This document shows, in pieces, positions 32,730-40,956 of a DNA stretch of 64,000 bases. Numbering within the stretch: position 1 is the stretch's first letter; the number at the start of each line of letters is the position of its first letter. The position numbers were made by a program, and so were the translations under genes. The DNA lies in the NCBI GenBank assembly GCA_029784825.1, contig JAFMAU010000001.1:60020-124019 (forward strand). Direction: 5' to 3'. Source of the DNA: Nitrososphaerota archaeon. GTDB taxonomy: Archaea; Thermoproteota; Nitrososphaeria; Nitrososphaerales; UBA183. A model generated the notes under the pieces. It saw only the letters and a list, made by a program, of their open reading frames with translations. It had not been told where the DNA came from and did not search any database.

Positions 32730-33341
32730 TTGAGCCAAAGCCAGCCGATGAAGGCTGACGTGGTTCTCGCAAATCCCGCTCCGTTAGGACTATTCGGGTT
32801 CGGCATGACTACAATCCTCCTCAACCTAGCCAACGCAAACGTGTACGCACTCAGCTCTCCAGTCCTCGCCATGGGCATATTCTTCGGTGGGTTCGCCCAG
32901 ATCGTAGCAGGCCTGCTGGAATTCAGGAAGGGCAACACCTTCGGGATGACAGCGTTCCTCTCCTACGGCTTCTTCTGGGAGAGCTTTGTCTTCATCTTCA
33001 TCCTGCCGGGCCTGACTGGCCTGTCAGGGTTCGCACCTTCAGCCAATGCTCTAGGATACTACCTATTCTTCTGGGGCGTGTTCACACTCCTGATGTTCAT
33101 TGGAACCCTACGACTCAATGGCGCCCTCATGGCAGTGTTCGGCACCCTGTGGATCCTGTTCTTCCTCTTGGCCGCAGGTTTCTGGACGAGCACTTCGCCG
33201 ACAAGCGGCCTTGCCATAGGCACCGGGTACGAAGGGATCCTGTGTGGACTCCTAGCAATGTACACAGCAATAGCCAACGTCCTGAACGAAGTCTACGGGA
33301 AGAGCGTGCTACCACTCTGGCCAGCGAAACCAAAGGTGTAG
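32730..33341 (+). CDS. SatP/GPR1-FUN34-YaaH family acetate transporter
   Basis: 203 residues with six membrane helices. The family signature LANPAPLGLFGFGMTTILLN (NPAPLGL) opens TM1. Other typical segments are AMGIFFGGFAQIVAGLLEFR, KGNTFGMTAFLSYGFFWESF and LGYYLFFWGVFTLLMFIGTL. These carriers take up acetate or succinate with protons. The gene follows the acs-acetylase-deacetylase group by 77 bp and has its own TATA box (TTAAATA, 32695-32701) about 32 bp before TTG 32730. ATG 32748 is an alternative start. Confidence 0.93.
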   Translation: MSQSQPMKADVVLANPAPLGLFGFGMTTILLNLANANVYALSSPVLAMGIFFGGFAQIVAGLLEFRKGNTFGMTAFLSYGFFWESFVFIFILPGLTGLSGFAPSANALGYYLFFWGVFTLLMFIGTLRLNGALMAVFGTLWILFFLLAAGFWTSTSPTSGLAIGTGYEGILCGLLAMYTAIANVLNEVYGKSVLPLWPAKPKV

Positions 33342-33343
33342 AT

Positions 33344-33391
33344 TAAGGAGAAAGGGACTCGCGCCGAGCGCGCGCCCCCTTCCCCCTTTTT
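33344..33391 (+). terminator. Terminator after the acetate transporter
   Basis: An AAGGAGAAAGGG arm and a CCCCTTCCCCCTT arm can pair around a GC-rich loop, followed by TTTTT at 33387-33391. It ends the acetate module. Confidence 0.55.
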
Positions 33392-33479
33392 GAGGGCCAT
33401 GATGCAGAGACCTGCCTCCGGAGCGACCATCACGTCGCATGACCTGCGGCGGCCCGGCTCAGGCCGAATGCGAATCTGC

Positions 33480-34085
33480 CTATGTTCTTGCGGTTTCGTC
33501 CGTCGCCATCATGTGTCCGCCGAAGCCTATGGACCAGACCAGCGCCGGATAGACGACCATTCTCTCCATCCCGCCTGCGCCCAAGCCAAGGTACTCCCCT
33601 GGTATGTAGAGCAAGAGAGCAAACAGGGTGGCGAGCCCGAGGGCGATTGAGAAGTAGAACATTGGCTTCTTCTGGAATCTCGCTGTGACTATGGCACTCA
33701 GACCGGCAAAGAGGAAGACGATCAGAGAGAAGATGCTGTGCCAGATTCCCGTGGTCTCCGGGAACAGGCCCACCCCCAGCGCGCCCGCTCCGGCAAGGGC
33801 GATCAAGACCGTGGCCGGGGCCCAATGGTAGGCCCGGTTGAGGAAGTAGGCTCCCACGAGGATGAGGAGACCCAGGATGATGATGGAAGTATTGAAGATC
33901 GCCGAAGTCGGTTGGTAGATCGTGCAGGGGAGGCTGGCGGGGCAGGTGGCCCCCAGGTCGCTGACGTAGTTGTTGGCCACGCTGTATCCAGGATAGTAGA
34001 TCTCGGCAAGGATCAGCCCGACGCTGAACTGTACGGCTCCGAGGAAGATGGCGGCGCCCGCTTTCGAGGCATTTGAAAGCGCCAT
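33480..34085 (-). CDS. DUF998 family membrane protein
   Basis: 201 residues with about six membrane helices. The first loop YYPGYSVANNYVSDLGATCP, with its Asn-Tyr-Val-Ser-Asp-Leu-Gly motif, identifies the DUF998 family; GVGLFPETTGIWHSIFSLIV is the second conserved element. The function is unknown; such proteins are common in soil archaea and actinobacteria. ATG 34085 is about 29 bp from CTTTTAGG on the minus strand. It is divergent from the 2-hydroxyacid dehydrogenase gene, with separate promoters. Confidence 0.82.
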   Translation of the reverse strand: MALSNASKAGAAIFLGAVQFSVGLILAEIYYPGYSVANNYVSDLGATCPASLPCTIYQPTSAIFNTSIIILGLLILVGAYFLNRAYHWAPATVLIALAGAGALGVGLFPETTGIWHSIFSLIVFLFAGLSAIVTARFQKKPMFYFSIALGLATLFALLLYIPGEYLGLGAGGMERMVVYPALVWSIGFGGHMMATDETART

Positions 34086-34152
34086 TGCGGACGGCTTCCG
34101 AGACTCGACCTAAAAGCCTGAGCCCGATTTCGCGGTCGAGGCGTGGTCAGAA

Positions 34153-34163
34153 CCGTTAAATCG
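34153..34163 (+). promoter_or_regulatory. TATA box of the 2-hydroxyacid dehydrogenase operon
   Basis: CGTTAAATC is centred about 27 bp upstream of TTG 34185. It lies inside the longer reading from GTG 34143, so the shorter start is preferred. Confidence 0.55.
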
Positions 34164-34184
34164 AATGAGCGGGGCGACGCCGCG

Positions 34185-35177
34185 TTGCTAAGGGTCCTCG
34201 TGCTGTCTCCGATGCCTGAGGGCCTCATCAGGCTCTTCTTCTCGGAGAGCCTCGAGAAACACCAGATCGAAGCTGAATTCAAGACGGTCAGTGACCCCGG
34301 CTCCGCCGAGCTCGGGCAGGAACTCGCGAAGGCTGACATGATTATCGGGGACTACACGTTCAGGATCCCGATCACCGCGGAGATGGTCGGGCGTATGACG
34401 AAGGTCAGGCTCATCGCCCAGCCGTCCACGGGGTATGACCACATCGACCTGGCTGCCTGCAGGCGGAAAGGGATCGACGTGTCCAACATAGGAGGTGCGA
34501 ATGCGATCTCGGTCGCTGAACACACCCTTGCCCTCGCGTTGGTCCTCCTGAAGCGCATCGGCTACGCCCACCGCCGGATCACCGAGGGGGTTTGGGTCCA
34601 GGAGGAACTGCTGAACGTGGCCGCTGAGGTCAACGGGAAGACCTGGGGGGTAATTGGTATGGGCCGGATAGGAAGAGAGGTCGCACAGCGGGCCAGGGCA
34701 ATGGGAGCCAACGTCGCGTACACCGACCTGGTGAGGATGGGGGAGGCCGAGGAGCAGAAGACCGGGGCGAGCTTCCTACCTCTGCAGAGGCTCCTGGCCG
34801 AGAGCGATGTCGTCAGCATCCACGTCCCTCTGACTGCCAAGACCCGCGGAATGATGGGCGAGAAGGAGTTCAGGCTCATGAAGTCCTACTCGGTGTTCAT
34901 CAACGTCTCTCGCGGCGAGCTGGCGGACGAGGCCGTGTTGGCCAAGGCGGTCACGCAGGGATGGATCGGGGGGGCAGGGGTGGACGTGTTCACCTCGGAG
35001 CCCATAGCCCAGGACAACCCCCTCCTGCTTGCTGCCAAGGAGGGGGCCAACGTCGTCCTCACACCTCACCTCGCAGGGGCCACCAACGACGCCAGGCTCC
35101 GGATCATCCAGACCACGGTCGAGAACGTAGTCCGCGTCGCGCTCGGCGATCGTCCCCTGAACGTAGTGAACCCATGA
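34185..35177 (+). CDS. D-isomer-specific 2-hydroxyacid dehydrogenase
   Basis: About 330 residues. The NAD-binding motif is KTWGVIGMGRIGREVAQRAR, followed by VNVSRG-type INVSRGELADEAVLAKAV with the substrate-binding Arg. A Glu and then a His of the catalytic triad are expected in GVDVFTSEPIAQDNPL and LTPHLAGATNDARLR. The N-terminal flavodoxin-like domain has RLIAQPSTGYDHIDLAACRR. The enzyme reduces a 2-oxo acid or oxidises a D-2-hydroxy acid; the substrate is unknown. Its stop overlaps the start of the next gene (ATGA), so it is coupled to the ThDP enzyme, which usually also handles 2-oxo acids. Confidence 0.9.
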   Translation: MLRVLVLSPMPEGLIRLFFSESLEKHQIEAEFKTVSDPGSAELGQELAKADMIIGDYTFRIPITAEMVGRMTKVRLIAQPSTGYDHIDLAACRRKGIDVSNIGGANAISVAEHTLALALVLLKRIGYAHRRITEGVWVQEELLNVAAEVNGKTWGVIGMGRIGREVAQRARAMGANVAYTDLVRMGEAEEQKTGASFLPLQRLLAESDVVSIHVPLTAKTRGMMGEKEFRLMKSYSVFINVSRGELADEAVLAKAVTQGWIGGAGVDVFTSEPIAQDNPLLLAAKEGANVVLTPHLAGATNDARLRIIQTTVENVVRVALGDRPLNVVNP

Positions 35178-36823
35178 AGGTATCCGAACTTCTTGTCCGC
35201 TCCCTCGAGAGCTACGGGGCAGAGCGGGCATACGGGCTCGTCGGCACTTCGATCCTCGAGCTCATGGACGCGCTATACAGCAGCAAGATCAGATACGTGT
35301 CGACCAGGCACGAGCAGGTGGCGGTGAGCATGGCCGACGCCGAAGGGAGGCTCACCGGGAACCCCGGGATCGCTTTCGTCCACGGGGGCCCCGGCTTTCT
35401 GAACTCTATCGTCAGCGTCACGAACGCGTGGAAGGACGGCTCTCCCATGCTCCTCGTGGCAGGGGCGGTGAAGAGGAGGATGGCCGGGATGGACTCCTGG
35501 CTGGAGGTTCCGCAGTCGGCCATGGTCGGCAGCGTCGTCAAGAGGGCGTGGAGGGTCGAGAGGGGGGCAGACGCCGGAGCTACGTTCGCCCAAGCCTACT
35601 CCCTCGCTGCGTCCCCTCCAGCCGGGCCGGTCTTCGTAGAGGTCCCCGAGGACGTCTGGGGCCAGGAGGCGGGGTCACAGGTAGTCAGACCTGAGGTGGG
35701 GCGGGCAAGGCTGGCCGACGAAGCCGAAGTCAGGAAGGTCGCAGAGGCGCTGGAGAGCGCCAGGAGGCCGCTCATCGTGGTCGGTGGGGGCCTCAACAGC
35801 CCCGAAGGGGGGAAGGCCCTGAAGACCCTCCTGTCGAAGCTGGAGGTCCCGGTCGCGAGCTCTGGGAACGGCAGGGGGGTTCTCCCGGAAGACGACCCGC
35901 TGTGCCTCGGGAGGATAGGGTTCGGTGGAGGCAACGTGGTGGCCGACGGCGCACTGGTGAAGGCTGACCTGGTCCTGTGCCTGGGGTGCGGCCTTTCGGA
36001 CGTATCGACCTATGGTTTCAACATGACCCCCAAGGGAGAGGTGCTAGTCGCAGACCTGGACCCTCTCTGGGACAGGAAGCCTGTCCCCTGCTCGCTGCAC
36101 GTCCAGTGCGACGCCACGGACCTCGTGTGGAGGCTCGCCCTGGCCGAGGGTGGCAGGAGGATCGACGAGGACTGGAAGGGACAGATAGAGAAGGACAGGG
36201 GAAGCTGGAGAGCTGTCCTGTCTGAATCCCAGTCGAGGGCAAAGCAGGGATTCGCGAGCCCGGGCCGATTCCTCCAGGCCCTCGACAGGCAGCTCCCGCC
36301 CGACGCGATCCTCTCTGTCGGCCAGGGACTTCACGTCCTGTACGCGTATGCCTTCCTCAAGGTGAGAGCCAGCCGGTCGTTCTTGGCAGCCACGAACATG
36401 GGCTCGATGGGGTTCGTGTTCCCGGCAGCCCTGGCGGCCAAGATCGCCCGTCCGGGAAGCGAGTCGGTCGCGGTCATGGGGGACGGCGAGTTTCTGATGA
36501 CGATGCAGGACATGGAGACAGCCGTCAGGGAGAAGCTGGGCGCGAAGATCGTGGTCCTCAACGACAATTCGTACCGTGTGCTGCTTATGCGCCAGAAGAT
36601 ACAGAAGATGGGCAGGACATTCGGGACCACACATTCGAACCCTGACCTGGTGAAGATCGCGGAGGCTTTCGGAGCGCGGGGGATGACCGTGGAGTCTGAC
36701 GAGAGAATCGACGAAGCAGTGAGGTTCCTGCTGGAGAAGTCGGACTCCCCCGCCCTGGTCGAGCTCAAGGTCGACCCGGAAGACCTGCCCCCCCTCAACA
36801 TCCAGGGGTCCCTGATGTTCTAG
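35174..36823 (+). CDS. Thiamine diphosphate-dependent enzyme, acetolactate synthase-like
   Basis: 549 residues with the three ThDP-enzyme domains. The N-terminal pyrimidine domain has the catalytic Glu in VSTRHEQVAVSMADAEGRLT. The central domain has RRPLIVVGGGLNSPEGGKAL. The C-terminal domain has the ThDP/Mg motif VAVMGDGEFLMTMQDMETAV to LNDNSYRVLL. Homologues include acetolactate synthase, benzoylformate, phenylpyruvate and oxalyl-CoA decarboxylases; residues do not settle which. It is coupled to a 2-hydroxyacid dehydrogenase, so a 2-oxo-acid branch is likely. No small regulatory subunit is adjacent, which makes a biosynthetic acetolactate synthase less likely. Confidence 0.85.
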   Translation: MKVSELLVRSLESYGAERAYGLVGTSILELMDALYSSKIRYVSTRHEQVAVSMADAEGRLTGNPGIAFVHGGPGFLNSIVSVTNAWKDGSPMLLVAGAVKRRMAGMDSWLEVPQSAMVGSVVKRAWRVERGADAGATFAQAYSLAASPPAGPVFVEVPEDVWGQEAGSQVVRPEVGRARLADEAEVRKVAEALESARRPLIVVGGGLNSPEGGKALKTLLSKLEVPVASSGNGRGVLPEDDPLCLGRIGFGGGNVVADGALVKADLVLCLGCGLSDVSTYGFNMTPKGEVLVADLDPLWDRKPVPCSLHVQCDATDLVWRLALAEGGRRIDEDWKGQIEKDRGSWRAVLSESQSRAKQGFASPGRFLQALDRQLPPDAILSVGQGLHVLYAYAFLKVRASRSFLAATNMGSMGFVFPAALAAKIARPGSESVAVMGDGEFLMTMQDMETAVREKLGAKIVVLNDNSYRVLLMRQKIQKMGRTFGTTHSNPDLVKIAEAFGARGMTVESDERIDEAVRFLLEKSDSPALVELKVDPEDLPPLNIQGSLMF

Positions 36824-36889
36824 CGGCCCGGGCGAGCGGGACTTCCTGGCGCCGAGACCTTTTATCGGCGTGCAGGCCGGCGCACCGGC

Positions 36890-38080
36890 ATGGACTTCCT
36901 CGCCGAAGCGAAGCGCATCGAACCTGAAATCATCAAGGTGAGGAGGACGCTCCACCAGCATCCGGAGCTTGCCTACCATGAAGAAGCCACTTCGAGGCTC
37001 GTTGCGGACAGGCTCGAGTCGATGGGAATCGAGGTGAGGCGGGGCGTGGGGGGGACGGGGGTGCTCGGGACGCTGAAGGGAGGGAAGAAGGGCCGCGTCG
37101 TGGCGCTCCGGGCCGACATGGACGGGCTCCCGGTCCAGGAAATGTCGGACGTCGAATTCAGGTCGAAGGCAGACGGCGTGATGCACGCCTGCGGCCACGA
37201 CACCCACATGGCCATGCTGCTCGGAGCGGCGCGGATCCTGGCTGACAACAGGGGGGAGCTGTGCGGGACGGTGAAGTTCATCTTCCAGCCAGCGGAGGAG
37301 CACGGCGGAAGGGGAGGGGCGCTCCCCATGATCGAAGCAGGGGTGATGAAGGACCCCAGGGTCGACTATGTTTTCGGGCTCCACATTTCGAACAACCAGA
37401 AGTCAGGGGAGATCGGGGTCAGGGAGGGCTCGTTCATGGCGGCCCCGGACACGTTCAAGGTGAAGATAATCGGACGCGGAGGGCACGGATCTGCGCCCCA
37501 TGAGACGATAGACCCCGTCTACGTCGCCGCCCACGTGATCCTTGCCCTGCAGGGGGTCTCCGCCAGGATGATCAACCCAATCCGGCCGTTCGTCATCACA
37601 GTGGGAGCTGTCCACTCGGGGACGAAGGAGAACATCATCCCAGACCAGGCGACGCTGGAGGGGACCATAAGGACCCTTGACGAGGGGACTAGGAAGCGGG
37701 CCAAGAGGAAGGTGGAGGACGTGACGAAGGGGGTGTGCAGGTCGTTCGGGGCGGCGGCCGAGGTCGAGTTCGAGCAGGACGCCTACCCGGTCACGGTCAA
37801 CGACCCAGTGACCACGAGAGAGATGGCAAAGACGCTGAAGAGGATCCACGGGGTCAAGGTCAAGGAGGTCGACCCGGTGATGGGAGGCGAGGACTTCTCG
37901 AGGTTCCTGCAGAAGGCCCCGGGAACATTCTACTTCCTCGGGACGAACAACGCTTCAAAGGGGTGCGTCTACCCCAACCACAGCTCCAGGTTCAAGGTCG
38001 ACGAGGACGTCCTGAAGCTCGGATCGGCGACCCTCGCGACGCTGGCTTACGAGTTCGGGAACCCGAAAGGGCCTGGCTAG
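36890..38080 (+). CDS. M20D family amidohydrolase/carboxypeptidase
   Basis: 396 residues. The metal site is in VMHACGHDTHMAMLLGAARI and FIFQPAEEHGGRGGALPMIE, with the catalytic Glu-Glu. The dimerisation domain holds GRGGHGSAPHETIDPVYVAA, and the end has DPVMGGEDFSRFLQKAPGTF. These features fit N-acyl-amino acid or indole-acetyl-amino acid amidohydrolases. TTTTATC is about 27 bp upstream of ATG 36890. It probably releases an amino acid or acyl group in the cytoplasm; the substrate is unknown. Confidence 0.9.
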   Translation: MDFLAEAKRIEPEIIKVRRTLHQHPELAYHEEATSRLVADRLESMGIEVRRGVGGTGVLGTLKGGKKGRVVALRADMDGLPVQEMSDVEFRSKADGVMHACGHDTHMAMLLGAARILADNRGELCGTVKFIFQPAEEHGGRGGALPMIEAGVMKDPRVDYVFGLHISNNQKSGEIGVREGSFMAAPDTFKVKIIGRGGHGSAPHETIDPVYVAAHVILALQGVSARMINPIRPFVITVGAVHSGTKENIIPDQATLEGTIRTLDEGTRKRAKRKVEDVTKGVCRSFGAAAEVEFEQDAYPVTVNDPVTTREMAKTLKRIHGVKVKEVDPVMGGEDFSRFLQKAPGTFYFLGTNNASKGCVYPNHSSRFKVDEDVLKLGSATLATLAYEFGNPKGPG

Positions 38081-38090
38081 GTGCGCCGAA

Positions 38091-38993
38091 TTGTATGCCA
38101 CCAAGGTCTCCGAGCGCGTATACCTTCTCGACACCTTCGCGCTTGGTCAGCCGGGAACGGTAGGAGCATACCTGATCCGGGGGCCCAAGCCAGCGCTGGT
38201 CGACTGCGGCTACGCGACCTCGCGCGACAGCGTACTGTCGGCTCTGGCCGAGGTCGGAGTGATGCCCACGGACGTGCGATACGTCATCCCGACCCACGTC
38301 CACCTCGACCATGCAGGGGCAGCCGGGCATCTGGTCAAGGATATGCCCAACGCCGAGGTGGTGGCCCACGAGCGGAGCGTCCCCCATCTGGTGGATCCGA
38401 CGAGGCTCGTCGAGAGCTCCAAGAAAGTCTTCGGCGAGGCCATAATGAACCTCTACGGCGCCCCCGAGCCTATACCCCCGGGGAGGATCACGGCGGTCGG
38501 CAAGGAGGCGAGCCTAGACCTTGGGGACGGACTGACTGCTACGCTGATGCACTCCCCGGGGCACGCTCCCCACCAGATCTCCATGCTGCTGGACGGCACC
38601 AGGGCCCTGCTGACGGCCGACGCCGTCGGCATAGTCTACCCGGGGATGAAGGCGCTCATCCCTACCACGCCCCCTCCCAGCTTCAACCCTTCCGAGCTCG
38701 CAGCCACTGTCGGCGCGCTCAGGCAGATGACCCCCTCCGAGCTCCTCGTGCCCCACTTCGGGACGCGCAAGGACGTCGACTGGGTGTTCGACCGGACCAC
38801 GGAGCTGGTGTGGAGGTGGGTCGAGAGGGTGAAGGAACTCTGGAAGAGGAAGATGCCCCTCGAAGAAGCCGCCGCGATGATGGAGGGAGAGGTGGAGAAG
38901 GACGCCGGAGTCGCCGAACTACCGGTCTACGCGAGGGTGTCCGTCAGGACCTCGGTCATGGGCATAATGCACTACTTCGACAAGAATCCTTGA
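38091..38993 (+). CDS. Metallo-beta-lactamase fold hydrolase
   Basis: 300 residues with a complete metal site: YVIPTHVHLDHAGAAGHLVK (HxHxDH), MHSPGHAPHQISMLLDG (His), ALLTADAVGIVYPG (bridging Asp) and LLVPHFG (His). The C-terminal 80 residues are a helical tail (VWRWVERVKELWKRKMPLEE). The fold serves thiolesterases, lactonases and glyoxalase II-type enzymes, and the overall layout resembles archaeal thioester hydrolases. The start TTG 38091 is 10 bp after the M20 stop, so the two genes are probably co-transcribed. Confidence 0.85.
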   Translation: MYATKVSERVYLLDTFALGQPGTVGAYLIRGPKPALVDCGYATSRDSVLSALAEVGVMPTDVRYVIPTHVHLDHAGAAGHLVKDMPNAEVVAHERSVPHLVDPTRLVESSKKVFGEAIMNLYGAPEPIPPGRITAVGKEASLDLGDGLTATLMHSPGHAPHQISMLLDGTRALLTADAVGIVYPGMKALIPTTPPPSFNPSELAATVGALRQMTPSELLVPHFGTRKDVDWVFDRTTELVWRWVERVKELWKRKMPLEEAAAMMEGEVEKDAGVAELPVYARVSVRTSVMGIMHYFDKNP

Positions 38994-39019
38994 AATAGCG
39001 TCCGTCCCCGTTCTTCGTC

Positions 39020-39847
39020 GTGCCGCTGGTCTACGCGTGCATAGCCCCCCACGGAGGGGAGATCGTCCCCGCCCTTGCCGGGAGAAAGCTTTCCCTGTTT
39101 TCGCCGACCAGGAAAGGGATGAAGGCCCTTGCCAGCGAAATGAAAGCGGCGAGGCCTGATTCGATCGTCATCGCGAGCCCTCACAACCTCCGGCTCTTCA
39201 GACATATCGGCGTCGTGACCGCCGAGCACACCTCCGGGAGGGTCTCCGAGGGCAGGAGGGAAATCAAACTCAGGGTCCGGTGCGACGTCGCGCTCGCCAA
39301 GGAACTCCTCGACGCCGGCGGATCGAAAGGGCTCCCGGTCGTGGGCGCGAACTACGGCGTGCAAGAAGGTCCTCTCTCGGACATGGCGATGGACTGGGGG
39401 ACGCTGGTGCCGCTCTGGTTCCTGCTCAAGGGGACAGGACTGAAGAGCCAGGTCGTGATCGTGACGCCGTCGAGAGAGATCCCGCTGAGAGAGAACTACG
39501 AGTTCGGCAGGGTGGTGGCGAGGGTCTCGGGAGCGAGCAAGAAGCGGGTGGCCTTTGTGGCGAGCGCAGACCAGGCGCACGCCCACCAAAGGAAGGGCCC
39601 CTACGGCTACGACCCGCGGGCCGCCGAGTACGACGAGGCCGTGGCGGAAGCCATACGTCGGGACCGATTGGGCGAAATTGTCCTCAAGATGGAACCCGGC
39701 TTCGTCGAAGGTGCGAAGCCCGACAGCCTTTGGCAGATGGCAATGCTCGCAGGGGCCCTTTCTGAGGTGCCGATGAGAGGAGAGCTGCTGTCATACCAGG
39801 TCCCCACCTACTACGGGATGCTCTGCGCGGGCTACCGCCCTACTTGA
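39020..39847 (+). CDS. LigB-type class III extradiol dioxygenase family protein
   Basis: 275 residues. The N-terminus LVYACIAPHGGEIVPALAGR and IVIASPHNLRLFRHIGVVTA contains the His positions typical of the class III ring-cleavage dioxygenase fold (also seen in MEMO proteins). RVAFVASADQAHAHQRKGPY, with its run of His, is the second conserved site. Members open catechol-type rings with Fe(II), though some have lost activity. GAAATAG about 24 bp upstream of GTG 39020 is a TATA candidate. It overlaps the convergent HAD gene by 8 bp. Confidence 0.78.
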   Translation: MPLVYACIAPHGGEIVPALAGRKLSLFSPTRKGMKALASEMKAARPDSIVIASPHNLRLFRHIGVVTAEHTSGRVSEGRREIKLRVRCDVALAKELLDAGGSKGLPVVGANYGVQEGPLSDMAMDWGTLVPLWFLLKGTGLKSQVVIVTPSREIPLRENYEFGRVVARVSGASKKRVAFVASADQAHAHQRKGPYGYDPRAAEYDEAVAEAIRRDRLGEIVLKMEPGFVEGAKPDSLWQMAMLAGALSEVPMRGELLSYQVPTYYGMLCAGYRPT

Positions 39848-40538
39848 GATAGGCGAAAACTTCCGACAGGCTCTTCATGCAGGGGCAGTCGAGGCCCTGC
39901 GCATCCCCGTCCCTGTCGATTAGCAGGCCCAGGATTCCCGCGTTCCTCGCTCCCACCACGTCAGCCTCGTAAAGGTCCCCGACATGGACCGACTCCTCGG
40001 GTCCGATGTGGAGGTCGTTAAGGGCCATCCTGAAGATCTCAGGGTTGGGCTTGGAGTACCCCACAGCTCCCGAGATGATCACGCTGTCCAGGTACCTGGA
40101 GAGTCCGAGCGCCTCGACGGTCCTGCCGGTGCCGGCTGGCGCATTTGAGATCAGGCCGAGCAGATAGCCTCCTTCCTTGAGCCTGGTCAGCGTGGGCTCG
40201 ACGTCGGGGTAGAGCTCCAACGGTATCTCGCCCTCGAGCTCGGGCCACCTTCTTCTGACCTGCTTTGAGACCCTGAGGGCTTCGGCAGGGCTCTCCCGTG
40301 GGAAGACCGTCGAGAAGGTTCTCTCGTCAAGGCGGCGGTACGCCTCCGAGGTTTCTTGCGGGGTCATGACTCTGCCCGCGAACTCCGAGATCCACCACGA
40401 ATCTGCTCTTACGTAGGCAGAATGGATCTCGCGCATCTCGGCCGTGTACCCCTCCTCGGACAGGACCCTGCGAAAGATCCTGTCGCGCCTCATCACGAGA
40501 AGCGTCCCCCCGAGGTCGAAGAAGACCGCCTTCGTCAT
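39840..40538 (-). CDS. HAD superfamily hydrolase
   Basis: About 232 residues. Motif I is AVFFDLGGTLLV, motif II LLGLISNAPAG and motif III/IV SGAVGYSKPNPEIFRMALND to ESVHVGDLYEADVVGARNAG. A helical cap is inserted between motifs I and II. The second Asp of motif I (DxD) is replaced by Gly, a variant that also occurs in active members, so phosphatase activity is probable but not certain. I chose ATG 40538 because ATG 40553 would overlap the upstream DUF1634 gene. Confidence 0.82.
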   Translation of the reverse strand: MTKAVFFDLGGTLLVMRRDRIFRRVLSEEGYTAEMREIHSAYVRADSWWISEFAGRVMTPQETSEAYRRLDERTFSTVFPRESPAEALRVSKQVRRRWPELEGEIPLELYPDVEPTLTRLKEGGYLLGLISNAPAGTGRTVEALGLSRYLDSVIISGAVGYSKPNPEIFRMALNDLHIGPEESVHVGDLYEADVVGARNAGILGLLIDRDGDAQGLDCPCMKSLSEVFAYLK

Positions 40539-40545
40539 GGACTTG

Positions 40546-40956
40546 CTAGGCATGGAACCCAGGGATAAGGGGCGTCACGAGCATGCTGAAAAGGAGGAGG
40601 GTCAAAACGACGGCAGTGATGATTACGTAGAGCCTGTCTCTCTCCGCCGCAAAGAGGAAGACAGAGATGAGGACCCGGGAGACCGGGGTCGCAATCAGGA
40701 AGATGACGCCGAGCTCGATCCATGCGAAAGGAGAAAACGAAGCGAGGCCGCCGGCCAGCCCGGTCAGGCTCACGTCGATGCCGTCGTGAGGGATGACGGC
40801 CGGGTTGTAGTTGATGAAGGCTGACGTGTCCACTGTCCCGGTGGAAAGGACCAGCCCTATCGTCCCCAGCACGGTCACGGCCGCGGAGACCAGGACGCCG
40901 TACCGGAGCACCTTGCCGATGATCACATTCATGGACTCGGGATCCTTCAGGTTCAT
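40546..40956 (-). CDS. DUF1634 family membrane protein (first copy)
   Basis: 136 residues with three membrane helices. The DUF1634 pattern is IIGKVLRYGVLVSAAVTVLG near the start and IELGVIFLIATPVSRVLISV in the middle, followed by FLFAAERDRLYVIITAVVLT. It overlaps the TauE-like gene by four bases and is almost certainly its partner subunit. A second TauE-DUF1634 pair lies at 47110-48356. Function unknown. Confidence 0.85.
   Translation of the reverse strand: MNLKDPESMNVIIGKVLRYGVLVSAAVTVLGTIGLVLSTGTVDTSAFINYNPAVIPHDGIDVSLTGLAGGLASFSPFAWIELGVIFLIATPVSRVLISVFLFAAERDRLYVIITAVVLTLLLFSMLVTPLIPGFHA

Noticed and set aside
36044..37384. Minus-strand frame of 446 codons opposite the ThDP and M20 genes
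   Set aside because: It crosses two well-supported genes on the other strand and shows no domain.
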